From NCBI GenBank assembly GCA_006937955.1, contig SSNP01000151.1:994408-1058407 (forward strand): a DNA stretch of 64,000 nt. Reading direction: 5' to 3'. Source of the stretch: Pachypanchax playfairii. Its lineage: Eukaryota; Chordata; Actinopteri; Cyprinodontiformes; Aplocheilidae. The notes beneath the pieces are model-generated. The model worked only from the letters and a program-made list of their open reading frames with translations. It was not told where the DNA came from and ran no database searches. This document shows positions 48,010 to 60,165 of this stretch, in pieces. A program made the translations under genes and the position numbers. How positions within the stretch are numbered: position 1 is the stretch's first letter; every line of letters starts with the position of its first letter.

Positions 48010-48327
48010 GTGTCTCTATGTACATACTAAGAGAACTAATAAGAGGATGAATGCAGATGTAGTGATTAGAAACTACAACTAGGTGTGCAGAGAGTGTAAT
48101 TAGAAGCAGCTTAAAAACATAAAACAGCACAAAACACTGTAAAGTCATACAAGAAAATACCAAGACATGACAAATACTGCAACCAAAATTTGTGACCATG
48201 ATGCGTCACATATGTTCCATATTGTACTTTTAGATCTGTATTTCAATGAGTCACACAGTATGTCTTTCCATAGCTCTTAATCATATTCTATATTTAGTAT
48301 GTATTATGATTGATTGAATTCCTTTAA

Positions 48328-48599
48328 AGAGGCCATTTCATACAAATTTCATGACTTTGTGGTTATTTCTTAAGTATTAACCAATGTGAAACATTTTATA
48401 TCTAAAAAACGTCAGGAAACACTGATTAACAGACCCTTCAATCTGTTTGCATTAGAATACGGGTGGTTCCGGCTCGTTCCGTCAGGCAGCTTCGGCTGCT
48501 TTGACAGCAGCTCGTTCATATTCATTATTCAAATTTGCTGGACTCAGATTGGCTAACAAACTAGCCTATGAGAGCAAGGAATACTGTTTCCTGCCCCGT
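48328..48599 (+). mobile_element. TTAA element, family I, copy E (truncated)
   Basis: Left AGAGGCC end next to TTAA (48324-48327). Matches copy A for about 270 bp, then breaks after CTGCCCCG; the splice-donor half is missing. Confidence 0.88.
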
Positions 48600-49533
48600 G
48601 TAGGAATTTTTGTCTTTATTTTGCTTAATGAGCATTGATTTAATGTCTGTTCATTAAAATAAGGGAAGCTCTATCTCCATAAAATTTTTTTACACTATTA
48701 CCCCATTTAAGATTTGGGGATGTGTTATGCAGGTTAGTCCTATTTCAACCCTATTTCATTTCTAGCAGCACTTCATAGTCTCCCTTCGCTTTGGCAAGCA
48801 AGCCTGTCTGAGTCACTTACTAATTTACTTGCCACAAAGGAGGGGACATTGTACTGGACAACACCAGAGTGTGTGATATTTAATGCAGAAGAGAACAGCA
48901 CAGAACAAATTTGCCAACCAAACAGAACAGCTTTGGTTTCTCTCATAAAACTATTATGTTTAAAGTGATGTGACAAGCGCTGTCAGTTCCAGTAACTCAT
49001 CTCACTCTTTCCTCCTCTGCCCTGTACTCTTCATCACACGATCACTAGACTCAGTGAAACCTGGAGAAAACAGTCACTCTAAGCAACTGAAGTCAAAGTC
49101 ATCATAATTAAAAGAAAATGAATGAAGTTTGAAGAGACTCTCACACTGAGCTCAACTGAAACAAGTGCACACAGATATTAGCCGCTGATAGCCCTATCTT
49201 GGTGACAGTACTTTTTTGCAGCCTTGGGATTGAGGCTCCCAGATCAAAAAATTGTGTTGTATTTCAAATTGTTATCTTGCTAGCTTTTGGTGTGTTGCCC
49301 TGAGACCTGGCCACAATATACTACTTTGTTGTAAACGTCACCCGACCTGCACACAAACAGTTTCTGTCAGTGTAAAACAATTTTACACAACACATTGGTG
49401 CAGTAAATAGTTTGATTACAAAATGTGTGCACGTATAAAGTTCAAATAAAAAAGAAAAACCCTTAGTTCTAAAAATGGGTTTAAAGGTAGTATTAAATCA
49501 TGGGGTCTTTTTGGTTTCATAAAAACAATTTTT
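48600..49533. other. Intergenic, no gene seen
   Basis: No recognisable feature. Confidence 0.45.
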
Positions 49534-49790
49534 ACCTCAGCCAAGGAGGTAATGTTTTCATCAGGAGCTGTCTGTCTGTCTGTTACCAGGATAATTAAAA
49601 AACTAATGGATGGATTTTGATGAAATATGCAGGAAAGGCCGGAAATGACTCAAGAAAGAATTGATTAGATTTTGGGGGTGATCCGGATTACCATCTGGAT
49701 CCAGGAATTTTTTTAAGGATACGGTCATAGTACTTTCTACAAAATGTCCACTTGGTGGAGGTCTGCGCTCTCCGAGTGCTTTTCTAGTTT
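49534..49790 (+). repeat. Dispersed repeat of uncertain class
   Basis: Starts CCTCAGCCAAGGAGGTAATG, contains ATGGATGGATTTTGATGAAA and TTTTGGGGGTGATCCGGAT, and ends TCCGAGTGCTTTTCTAGTT. I recognise this as a widespread animal repeat; I cannot assign its class. Confidence 0.6.
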
Positions 49791-49897
49791 CAATTAGATT
49801 TTGTTAGACTGTTCATAAAAGATGTTAGATATTGCAAATGCTGTTTATTTTTTGTGTTTATTTTGTATTGTATTCATCTAGACTTAAGACCTGTTAA

Positions 49898-50456
49898 AGA
49901 GGCCCTTCCATTAAAAACGTTTTTTCTGAGGTTTCTGTTGAATATTTTAGCTCCACAGGTGTTCTTACCTTTATAGTGGGTGTGAAAACAGGTCAACAAC
50001 TTCTCTTTCAGTTTTTATCTCTTAAACTACACAGATGGCGATAACACCCGAGTTCGAAAAGCCAGTACTTGTGATATCACAACTCCTTTGTTCGTTAGTA
50101 TATTCATCAGCTCCCACAGTTGAGACCACGCCTAGCATGCTGCTGGCTAAAAGCTGTTAGCGTAAACATGTATCAAACCGAAGATACTCAGTGCGCTGTT
50201 GCCATGCGCAGTGGGGCAGGAGAATACAGGAAGCCTTGCTCTCATAGGCTAGTTTGTTAGCCAATCTGTGTCCAACAAATTTGCATACTGAACATAATGA
50301 GTTGCAGCCCGAAGCTGGACGAATCTTAACACAAACAGATTGAAAGGTCTGTTAATCAGTGTTTCTTAAGGTTTTTTAGATGTAAAATGTTTCATATTAC
50401 AGGTTAATACTTCAGAAATAACCACAAAGTCATAAAATGTGTGTGAAATTGTATCT
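49898..50456 (-). mobile_element. TTAA element, family I, copy F (full length)
   Basis: A 559-bp copy in reverse orientation between TTAA (49894-49897) and TTAA (50457-50460). The donor AAG/GTAAGAAC is kept, but the preceding ATG has become ATA. Confidence 0.9.
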
Positions 50457-50460
50457 TTAA

Positions 50461-52356
50461 GGACATAATTAATTAACACTGTGTTCTTATTTGTAAAGCT
50501 TTAGAATTACAATGAGCCAGACTTCAGTTTCAAATGCATAGTGACCTTAAAAAAGCATTTATAATCATAATAAACCTGTTGTAACTGAACCTTATCCATG
50601 CCTGCTGTCACCTGACATATATAGTTAGCAGCAATGATCCTTCACTTTTAAATAAAATGGATTACATTTTATGCCTTTGTAATACTTGACCTATACATAA
50701 CATACATGACGGATATTTTTAGATCATAATTAGTCTATAATGTCTGGAATGTATTGTTGTATCAGCACTTAAGATTGGATTAGCTTTAGGAATAAAATGG
50801 TAGCTTAAAACAAATCAGTGTCTTCAGATGAGATGATACTGTAATTATTAATGCTCTATCGCTTGTACCTTCATTACTTAGTTTTCAGAACATGAAAATA
50901 TGCTAAAGGGAAACTGCGTTTAGATTATCTACCTGATTAGTTTGAAGATGCTGAATTAAATTATTGCTTCGTTACATGGAGTGCTCAAGGTGAAAAGCAG
51001 GGAAACAACTAAATCTTTTAGCCTTCTTCCAAGTGCCTGTTAGCAGAGACTTCACCTTCTGTAGCCATAAAAATGATTAAGATAGTTGGAGGGTCACTGA
51101 ATGGAATAAAAAAAATGATATGTTAAAAAAAATGGATTATATCAAATCCTTCCACTTGGTTTTCACAGAGGTAGAAGTCAATAGGGGCTGTTTTTATAAA
51201 TCCTCTCTCGAATGCACAGAGATATACAACTGTGGAATCTGACTGAAATATGTTTCATTTTCAAAAGTAGTTGTGGGCATCACCTTAGAAAGAGATGACT
51301 GACAATATTGCCATGGAGACTTAATCCAACCTTTACTGTGTTTAGTCCTTGCTGCAAGCCAATATTTAATAAATCCCTTTCTCCATTTGACTGAGAGAGC
51401 CTAAACTGATAACTGATTTCTTCAAATGTTATTTTACTCAATGAACATTTTATATAAATGTTGTAGTTGGAAATGTTTGCTCATAAATACTACATAATAA
51501 ATATGCAAATGAAATTATACCACACCTTGTGATTTTTTATGCCCTCTTTATGTGAATTCACTGTGTTTTTCAAATAATAAAATTACATTACATATTCACA
51601 TAAAGTTTTTTTTAATGTAAGATTTTTTTTTACAGAACCACGAGCATTGGAGGTTTTTTCAGTTGTTAGGATGTGATAACTTTTAACAGTGTTACATTGT
51701 GTTTTATATTCATAAAAAAGTTAAAATACTGTCAGAATGTGGCAAGAAAATGTGTGTTAAAATTGGTGTGGAGTGTGGAGAAAAAACCCTAAAGTCCTCA
51801 GGCTGATCTGTAGCTTCCTTAAGTGGTGATTTCAGCCTCCACCACATGCTGCACACCTAACCAAGAACAGGGCTTGCTATAGGTGAAAATCAAGGACGTT
51901 GTTAAAAGTATAGCACAGAAAGGCAAAAGAGAGACTATTTCCAAAAAGCAGCAGTCTTTCAGGGACTGTCAAAATAAAACTTCTCGGTAAAGCAAAGTGT
52001 CAAAATTGAAAGCAAAACAACATCCTTCTTGTTGGATGTGCATCTGATACGTTGGTTCTTCTAGTGACTGTGCTGAGTTAAAAAAAAAAAATCAATGAAC
52101 AAATAAGTTTACACACACATTTTGTAGTGCATGTGTTACCACAACAATATATTTTAGACAGAGGTTTTTTGTTCACTTATTTTGCTAGATGTCATCCCAA
52201 GTCACCCTACAGCAGCAAAATATTATTTGTTGCAACAACAAATGTCTAGATAGATCAGAAGAACTCTCAAGTAGAAAACAGTATGAAATAAAAGTTGTAA
52301 GAAAAGACACACAAATTAGGATATAAATTTACTCCTGCAAATAAACCTCAGAACAT
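50461..52356. other. Intergenic, no gene seen
   Basis: AT-rich; no element ends or coding segments supported. Confidence 0.5.
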
Positions 52357-52360
52357 TTAA

Positions 52361-53483
52361 AGGTGTGATGACATCACTGTTTAAACTGGCGTAAAGCTAT
52401 TTCATGTAGTAGATATGCCCGCATATGTCAACTCACAAAATAATTTGATTAAAAAGCTAACAGGGCGGGGGTGTACAGGCAGGTCAGAATCCTCTTCTCA
52501 GCAACACGGTTCCTTTCATTAATGATATGTGGGTCTCCCTGGCTGACTTCGCTCTGATTGGCTACAACCATTGCCCGCAGCAAGCCTTTCTTCTCGGCTC
52601 CGTCAACAGTCCAGTAACATGGCGAGTGGACGTTTACAACCGTATATGTTCGAGCCTGAAACGTCTTCTGAGGAAGACGGAGGGGTGAACACATGAAACT
52701 CAACTAATCACATGAGCGAATAAACAGTGCTGTCAGATGTTATCAATGAAAATAGATTCACAATATGGTATGATAAACCTGTTGCTCACGGACATTGTTG
52801 CTAGAGCGGCTATCACATGCTAGCATCATGAACTCTTCAGACCACGAACAAACGTTTATCAGGCAAGGCAGCATTTTATTAAATAAATAAACTTACAGGT
52901 ATTGACGATGTGGTCGCCTCCTTCAGGGTTGGTAAAGAATTTTTAAATAAAATCTGTTTCTTTGACAATCCCAACTTGAATTCGCCCAAGTTATGGAAGC
53001 AGTCCTCCGTGAAGTGAGCTGAACATATTTTCTAATTGAGGTTATAACTGCGTGGCACTTCTCCATAAATGAACTTCAGCCACCCTTCTCTAGTTTTTTA
53101 ATCCTTCGGGAGTGAGTGTAAACTTCCAACATGGGTTGAGCCTCCTTGGACACAACAGGTCCCCGTTTGCGTAGCCACCTCTTCTCAAGAGCAGCAGCAC
53201 AAGCTAGCGCAACGCAGCTACCGGTGTATGGGCTGGGGTGGGGGGGTTGGACTGTTTACTTCACTGTGCACTTTTATTGGACGAAATACGTAGGATGAAA
53301 TGCCACGTAGGAAAAAATGGTGCTTTCCGATTCAACCATTTTTTAAATAAGAAACAAAGCGGACCGCCCACAAACGGGAACTTTGATACTCGCTTTGGAT
53401 GTTCACACGGCCTCATCAGTGCACAACACATCATGATATACCCCAAAAACCTCAAAAAAGTGCATTTTGATGTCATAACCCCT
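52361..53483 (+). mobile_element. 1.12-kb TTAA element (family III)
   Basis: The ends AGGTGTGATGACATCA and the inverse of AGGGGTTATGACATCA match at 14 of 16 positions and lie inside TTAA (52357-52360, 53484-53487). It has a GC-rich promoter-like start and a short ORF (52619) with a GT donor, and no transposase. Confidence 0.85.
52619..52684 (+). CDS. First-exon-like ORF in the family III element
   Basis: The ATG at 52619 (AACATGGCGAG) opens MASGRLQPYMFEPETSSEED then GG, up to a GG/GTGAAC donor at 52684; unspliced it stops three codons later. The QPYMFEPE-plus-acidic start is familiar to me from teleost proteins annotated as P2X7-domain-like, which are often transposon-linked. This is recollection, not a search. 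It would be the first exon of such a gene, with the rest deleted. Confidence 0.5.
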
Positions 53484-54263
53484 TTAAGTTGTTTTCTCTC
53501 AGAGAAAGAGCAGAATTATATTTTAAGATCAGACCTGCAACACCTGGATCTGAACATTACTGACTGTGGTATCAAATAATCAATGAAATAAAAGTGGAAA
53601 AGAGAACATTGGATCATAATAACAGCTAGTGTTGAGTTCTGACCCACGTTTTTAAAAGAATCTACAGAGTTTTGAAACTTGCCACCGCTAAAATGACTTG
53701 GTCGCATAGAAATGTAGGAGTTAGAGAGAAAAACAGCAAGAAGCTTTAGATGGCAAGAGGAAGCATTAGGTCGTTGTCAATATTGCTGACATTTCAGCAA
53801 AAATCTTTAATGATTTTTAATATTATTAGGAGTTTCCTGGATATATTGTGACTTTGAATATAAAAACTTTTTACTGTTGCTAATGTTCAGTGACTTTATA
53901 GTTTTTTGTGATTTAAAGAACTGGTTTATTTGCATAAAACTCTCTGTTTTATATTTTTCTCACGATATTTAAAATGATAAAATCACTTACTAAATGTAAT
54001 AATGAAACAATAAAAACTCTGAAAAAAATAAAACTCACTAAAGATCCATGTAAACATGCCAATCTATCAAATCATGTTAATGATTGAAAAATCTAGTAAA
54101 ATTCTAATAGGGCACTTCAAACTATGGAAGTGTGTATGCACTGTAATTCAAATTAAAATGCATTAAAAGAAAATTTTTATTCATTTCATAAATCAAATTA
54201 TTAATCATTCATCAAAACTCCTTTTTCATTTCCTTCTTTAACATTGATCATTCTGTTACTTAA

Positions 54264-54475
54264 AGGTACAGTATGTAAGAATTAGACTTTGTTGTCAAAT
54301 TTAAATCCTGCAGTTCATGTACAACCCCCCCCCCCGTCTGTTCTCAGCCACTCACCCCCTCCCTTTCATGTCCGCTCTGCAAAAAGTGTAACATAACTCA
54401 ATTCAAAATAGCAATAGTTTGATTTATGAGTCAATAAATGCAGTTTGATTGTAAAAAAAAAAAAAAAAAAAACAT
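54264..54475 (+). mobile_element. Possible truncated TTAA element end
   Basis: TTAA followed by AGGTACAGTATGTAAGAATT, a start I recognise from teleost miniature elements. No opposite end; a C run (about 54326-54336) and an A run (about 54453-54471) follow. Confidence 0.4.
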
Positions 54476-54510
54476 GTCTGTTAATGTATTTTATTCTTCA
54501 AATCTGATAT

Positions 54511-57500
54511 TTGACTATGCTCCCATTCAGCCACCTCGCAAACGTTCTTTTCATCCCAAACAAATTTGATGATCTGCTTCTCCTCACCAGGAACAACTCA
54601 GACTTCTGCAGATCTGACGCACTCTGCTTCACTGAAACATGGCTGGGTGAGTGCGTCCCAGATGCAGTGCTTCATCTAATGGGGATTCAAATCCAACTTG
54701 CAGACCACAACACATACCTCACAGGGAAGACGAGATAATGTGGAATCTGCTTTTATATAAAGAAGGTTGGTGTACGGATGTCACGGTGTTAAACAGATCA
54801 TGCAGCCCTCACGTGGAATCTGTCTTCTTTGTCTGTGGGAGTTTCCTAATTTATTCTAGTCCGTGTTTACATTCCACCGCAGGCCTGAACCACGGAGGCT
54901 TTAACAGACCTGCTGATCAGATAACCAACGTGTAACAAACTCACTCAGACTCTCTGTTCATTGTTCTAGGAGATTTCATCAAAGTGAACCTAAGACATGC
55001 TTGTCCAACCACAGACAGTAATGTCCTAAATCACTGTTACTCTGTAATAAAGTAGGCCTATCAATCTGTCCCACATGCAGCTTTGGGTCTGTCTGGACAC
55101 TGCATGGTTCATCTTCTCTCTACCGACAGGCAAAAAATCAAATGTGTGAAGCCTGTAGTCAAAACTGTAAGAAGATGGAAGACTGAGGCAAAAGAGAAAC
55201 TCCAGGCTGCTTCAACTGCACTGAACGGACTGTTTTTGAAGCTGCTGCATCAAACCTGGATGAACTCACTGACACTGTGACCTGTTACACCAACTTCTGT
55301 GAGAACATCTGCATATACAGCAGGAGTAAACCCTGGTTCACCCCAAACTGAGATGGCTTAGAGAAATAAAAGAAAATGCATACAGCTCTGGAAACAGACT
55401 CCTAGACAACCAGACCAGAAACACACTGAATGAGGAAATCAGCGGAGAAGAAGTTCTACTCTGATAAACCTAATGACCATTTTTCCACAAACAATGCCCA
55501 ACAATGGCTAGATCTGAACAAAATTACTCATTAAAATGAACCCAACCTCCCAGTCTGCAGGGAATCAACACATGGCAGAAGAGCTAAATGTATTCTACTG
55601 TAGATTTGATAAATCATCCATCATGCCTTCCACCTGTATGGATAGCACCCACTGTTCTTCGCCATCACTGCCCCTCCCAACCCCCCCACACACCAGCTCT
55701 GAAGATTTATGAGGATGAGTTGTGTCAGCTCTCCAGGAAACAAAAGGTGAGGAAGGCTCCAGGTCCAGACAGTGTGTCTCCTTCCTTACTGCCTGAAAGT
55801 CTGTGCTGAACAGCTGCCCCCATCTTCACAAGAATCTTCAACCTCACTGGAACTTTGCAAAGTCCCATCCTGCCTCAAAAGCTCCACCATCATTCCTATA
55901 CCCAGAAAATGCTCCATCCAGGATTAAATGACTACAGACCCATCGCCCTGACGTCTGTGGTCATGACGGCGGGCGGCATAGTTTAGCGGAAGGGTGATTG
56001 CTCTTCGTTCGAAAGACAGCGGGTTCGATCCCCGTTGCCGGCAAGCTATGTCAAAGTATTCTTGGGCAAGATACTGAACCCACCGCTGCCTCGGGGCGGC
56101 TGTAGTCTTTCGGGAAGGAGGTCATCCTCTGATCGGGAGACCGGAGCTTGATCCCATGTCCCAGCAAGAGGCTACGTGTCAAAGTATCCTTGGGCAAGAT
56201 ACTGAACCCCGCAACTGCCCCCTAGGCGCTGTTCAAGATGGCTGCCCTCTGGGGTATTAAAAAGGATGGGTTAAATGCAGAGCCAAATTTCCCCACGAGG
56301 GATTAACAAAGGGAAAAAAAATCATTTGCTGGTATTAAACCACCTGAAGTCCATGACAGGAGACCTGCTGGACCCCCTGCAGTATACAGAATTAACAAGT
56401 CAGTAGATGATGCAGTCAACATGAGGCTGCATAACATCCTGCAACACCTCAACACTGCAGGGATGTACACCGGGAGGCTGTTTATAGACTTTAGCTCAAC
56501 ATTTAACACCATCCTCCCAAAAGTCCTCCAGTCCAAACTGTCCCAGCTCAGTGGATCACAAACTTTCTGACAGACAGGAAGCTGCACGTGAGGCTGGGGA
56601 AAATAAGAACCAGCACTCGGACCATCAGCACTGATGCCACCCAGAGATGTGTCTGTCTCCACTACTTTTGTCCTTGTACACAAACAGCTGCTCCTCCAGC
56701 GATCCATCTGTTAAACTCATGAAGTTTGCAGATGACACAACGGTCATCGGCCTCTTCAGGGACAGAAGTGAGTCTGCTTACAGATAGGAAGTGGAACAAC
56801 TGGTTCTCTGGTGCAGTCAGATCTATCTAGAGTGCAACACTCTAAAAACTGTGGAGACAGCAGTGGATTTCAGGAGAAGCCCTCCAACATTGCCCCCCAT
56901 TATCATACACAAACAGCTGTAACTATGGTGGACACATTCAGGTTTCTGGAGACCACCATCACCCAGGACCTGAAATGGACAACCAACACAGACACAGTCA
57001 TTAAGAAGGTCCAGCAGAGGTTTAACTTCCTGCAGCAGCTCAAGAAGTTCAATCTGCCACAGTAGCTGCTGGTGAACCTCTACAGAGCCATTATTGAGTC
57101 TGTGCTAAGCAGGTCCATCACAGTCTGGTTTGGTTCAGCTACCAAGCGGAGAACTATAAACTCTGCAGTCAGGGTTACTGGCGCTGATCTGCCCTCCATC
57201 CAGGACCTGTAGTACACTCCTAGAATCAGGAAAAGTGTAGGCAGCATCAGCATGGACCTTCTCACCCAGGATCTCACCTCTACTTTCCTTTCCCCTCAGG
57301 ATGGTGTTACAGATCACAGTATGCAAAAACCACAAGACACAAAAACAGTTTTTTCCAGCAGGCCATCATCATGTTAAACAAACATGTTTAACACTCCTAA
57401 TGAAGAAATAACCTTTCATAAAAATTAATTATCTTCACCTGTACTGTACTACCTGACTTCTAACCACCAATAAGACATTTATGGTGGACAATGCTGCTAA

Positions 57501-57640
57501 TTTAAATCTTTTTTCAAGTGTGTTCTATATTTGTCTATATATATCTGTCTGCAAGTACGAGTGGAAATGTGAACCAGAACCAAAATCCTTGTTTGTGAAA
57601 CATACTTGGCCAAATAAACCTAATTCTTATTCTGATTCTG
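54511..57640 (+). mobile_element. Rex1-like LINE, decayed, with nested SINE
   Basis: Plus-strand fragments in several frames. Endonuclease: NKFDDLLLLTRNNSDFCRSD, ALCFTETWLGE, EGWCTDVTVLNRSCSPHVES. Linker: GLSGHCMVHLL, VVKTVRRWKTEAKEKLQAAS. Reverse transcriptase: QKVRKAPGPDSVSPSLL, NDYRPIALTSVVM, then after the SINE LLDPLQY, FIDFSSTFNTILPKVLQSKL, KFADDTTVIGL. C-terminal blocks include FRFLETTITQDLKWTTNTDT and QQRFNFLQQLKKFNLPQ. The 3' end has TTCTTATTCTGATTCTGA, a short-repeat tail. Clade call (Rex1/Babar, CR1 lineage) is by recognition; many stops and shifts show it is inactive. Confidence 0.85.
55972..56316 (+). mobile_element. Dimeric tRNA-derived SINE, copy 1, inside the Rex1-like LINE
   Basis: The head has a TAGTTTAGCGG A box (55979-55989) and a GGTTCGATC B box (56022-56030). 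The ends GGCGGCA and TGCCGGC pair at 6 of 7 positions, and the middle could fold as a tRNA-Glu-like arm. The pattern TRNA-like part plus AGTATTCTTGGGCAAGATAC core occurs twice (second core at about 56179-56205). It ends GGGATTAACAAAGGG plus an A tail. It splits the LINE between codons for VVM and the next block. Confidence 0.88.
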
Positions 57641-58584
57641 ACTAAATGTGAAAGTGGCTTTTATTTTTTGTAGTTTAATGAAACTTTCAAGGACAAAGAA
57701 AACAAGCCTGGAGAAAGAAATAAGAATCAAATGTGCACACAGGGCATCCAAGAAAAGCCCTTTCAGGACATTAGAGTACCAGGGGATGAGAATAGAAGCA
57801 GTAAACAAGAACTCTAACAGAACACTGGGGTTGTGGCCCTGATATCCAGTGGGACAACCCACCTGCAGTGGGGAGCCTTAGGGCATCGACACTACCAGTT
57901 CCATGATTAATAGGGCTGTCATTAAAGACAAATGCTGCAGTGTGCAGACCCACTTCAAAATACCACAAGCATAATAATATTCCACGTTAAATTATTCTTT
58001 TGGTTCTCTTGCCATCTTCCCTCTTCTATAGTATGAGGAGGAACAAATGACATCTCTATAATGCTTAACTCTAGCTTTATTGTTACCGGAGTTCTGCTCG
58101 TGTCCCTGTATTTTATCTTTAAACTATAGAGATCATTTATATTGCTGTAATTACTGGTAGATTGAAAACTGACAGATTCACTATTTCCGCATGCGTTTTG
58201 ATGTTGTGAAATATTTTATTTGGGTCAATCTATTGTAGTTTCATCTAAACTCTCTCTGGTTTTTGATCTTCTCTGGTTGCTCCTCTTCTGAGAAGGATAA
58301 TGAAATCTCTGGGGCGCTGAAGCTGCTGCTTGACTTGCCGACTCTGCCATCTTCACTGTGCTGAATGGACTATTTACCGTATTAGGCAACCTGCAATAGT
58401 GCCACTATTGGCTGGTAGATATAAGCATAATGCCAACATCGTGCCCATCAAAATCAATATTTTATTATCTTTTTCTTCAAATATGATTTTAAAGGAAATA
58501 CTGTACTTACTGTACTGTACTGCACCCCTCTAAACGCCCTGTGGAGGTTTTTTCTTTTAAATATAGCTTTTCATGAAATTGTTC
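57641..58584. other. Intergenic, no gene seen
   Basis: No recognisable frame or repeat ends. Confidence 0.45.
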
Positions 58585-58930
58585 CATATTCAACCTTTGA
58601 CTTTATCTCTGTTCAGCTTTCCATAGACGAATTCCCCAAATATATCTATGCTTATCTGTATCATTTTTCTGTCAGTGCCGACCCCGGTCGGCTGAGGCAG
58701 AAGTGCTGCCCATCCTGGTTCTGGTTCTGTTAGAGGTTTCTTCCTGTTAAAAGAGAGTCCTTCCTTTCCACTCTGCTGCTCAGGATAGGGGATTGTGTTG
58801 AATTGATCATTCAACCCAATTGCCTGGTTCCTTAGGACATGTTTTATTTTTACCATAATTGTTTTGTTATTTCAGTAAAGTGTCTTGAAACAACTTTTTT
58901 ATGAACTGGTGCTTTAAAAATAAACATTAA
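58585..58930 (+). mobile_element. LINE 3' UTR fragment, copy 3
   Basis: Best preserved of the three: TCTGTTAGAGGTTTCTTCCT, GAGTCCTTCCTTTCCACT, TTGTGTTGAATTGATCATTC, GTCTTGAAACAACTTTTTTA and TGAACTGGTGCTTTAAAAAT. It is a 5'-truncated insertion typical of LINEs. Confidence 0.78.
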
Positions 58931-59482
58931 TATGTGTGTAACAAGCACATATATAAATACACCAAACAGAGTTAGTAGTTTTGTAGAGTAATGTATAGTG
59001 ATATGGAAAGCGATGTATCCCCACCCTATTTGGAAATTATGTTTTTCATGAATAGCTACTGAACTAAGAAGGTCAAAGAAATTCCAAATATGAAGGTTAA
59101 GTGTTCAAGGTCAGTGATGTTGATTAAACAAACTTAGGACCTTATATTTTATGTGTAAATCACATTATGGGCAAAATGAGCTCCTCTCCGAGTACTTTCT
59201 GTATTATTGCAATTTCTACAGTTAAGGCAATGTTCAAAATGTGTTTGTCAAAAGAAATTTTACTTCATCGTTTAGATGGTACTTGCTAACAAGTAGACAG
59301 CCAAAAACAAAATAGCTTTAGTAATTGAGATCTGATCTAAAGTCATTTGTGGGTTGTCTTTTGTTGTGATACTGAAATGAATAGAGATGTATGATAATAT
59401 GTCAGTGTTCTGCCACTTAACCCTAACCCCATCAAGGTCATGCCCAGGAACAAGTGGTAATAAAAAATGGTTAGATGGATGT

Positions 59483-60165
59483 ACAAAATCTTCTGCGTGA
59501 ACTGAGGGTCCTGTTCCAATTTTTGTTTTGCCCATTCTGCAAATTCTGTGCGCCGATCTGGGTCATCCTCGTTGAGATGCTGCAGTAGCTGGAGTTTGTA
59601 AGGGTGCCATTTGTGAGTAGCTAATATCCGCCAAAGGGATGTTCGACTAATGCCACTCTCCAGTAACATGCGGCGAGTGCTACGCTGGGGGCTCTTCCTT
59701 AATGAAGCTAGGACAGCCACTGATGTTTCTTCATTAGTGACAGTTTTCATGCGTCCACATTTTGACAAATCCAACACTGAGCCAGTTTCACGAAACTTAG
59801 CAAGTAGTTTGCTAACTGTAGCATGGGAGATGGGTGGTCTCGGAGGGTGTCTTGCATTGAAATCTGATACAATGACCCGGTTACTGCATTCACCAGATAT
59901 CAACACAATTTCATTCCGCTCCTCACGTGTTAACCTCTTCGACATGTCAATGGCTGTGAACAAAGAGAAACTTCTAAATAACTCATTAAAGAATAACGTT
60001 ACATTAACACCAAGCACACCATTGTTTTTCTTGTGAAATTACCAATAAGTTTGATGTGTCACATGACCCTCTTCCTATTGAAAAAACAAAAGTTGGATCC
60101 AAGATGGCCAACTTCAAAATGGCCACCATGATCACCACCCATCTTGAAAAGTTTGCAAACAGTAA
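59483..60165 (-). mobile_element. Mariner/Tc1-superfamily fragment, 5' half
   Basis: It keeps the 5' untranslated part and sub-terminal repeats (CAAGATGGCCAACTTCAAAA) and the first half of the transposase. The sequence stops near 59483, just before the catalytic domain. The 3' half and second terminal repeat are absent. Confidence 0.82.
59488..59945 (-). pseudogene. Transposase N-terminal DNA-binding region, truncated
   Basis: From the ATG at 59945 the frame reads MSKRLTREERNEIVLISGEC, then VSDFNARHPPRPPISHATVS, KLLAKFRETGSVLD, and SGISRTSLWRILATHKWHPY up to EQDPQFTQKIL. This is a paired helix-turn-helix region (two units, about residues 1-60 and 70-140) of an IS630/mariner-type transposase. 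The DDE catalytic part (SDEANF onward in the family) is missing; the frame runs on into unrelated sequence to 59343. The DNA-binding part has no stops. Confidence 0.85.

Noticed and set aside
47909..48199. Arg-Glu and Ser-Leu repeat proteins on either strand
   Set aside because: They are only translations of the TC microsatellite.
55972..56040. A tRNA gene
   Set aside because: A and B boxes are present, but the acceptor stem has a mismatch and the same sequence occurs elsewhere joined to a SINE core, so it is a SINE head.
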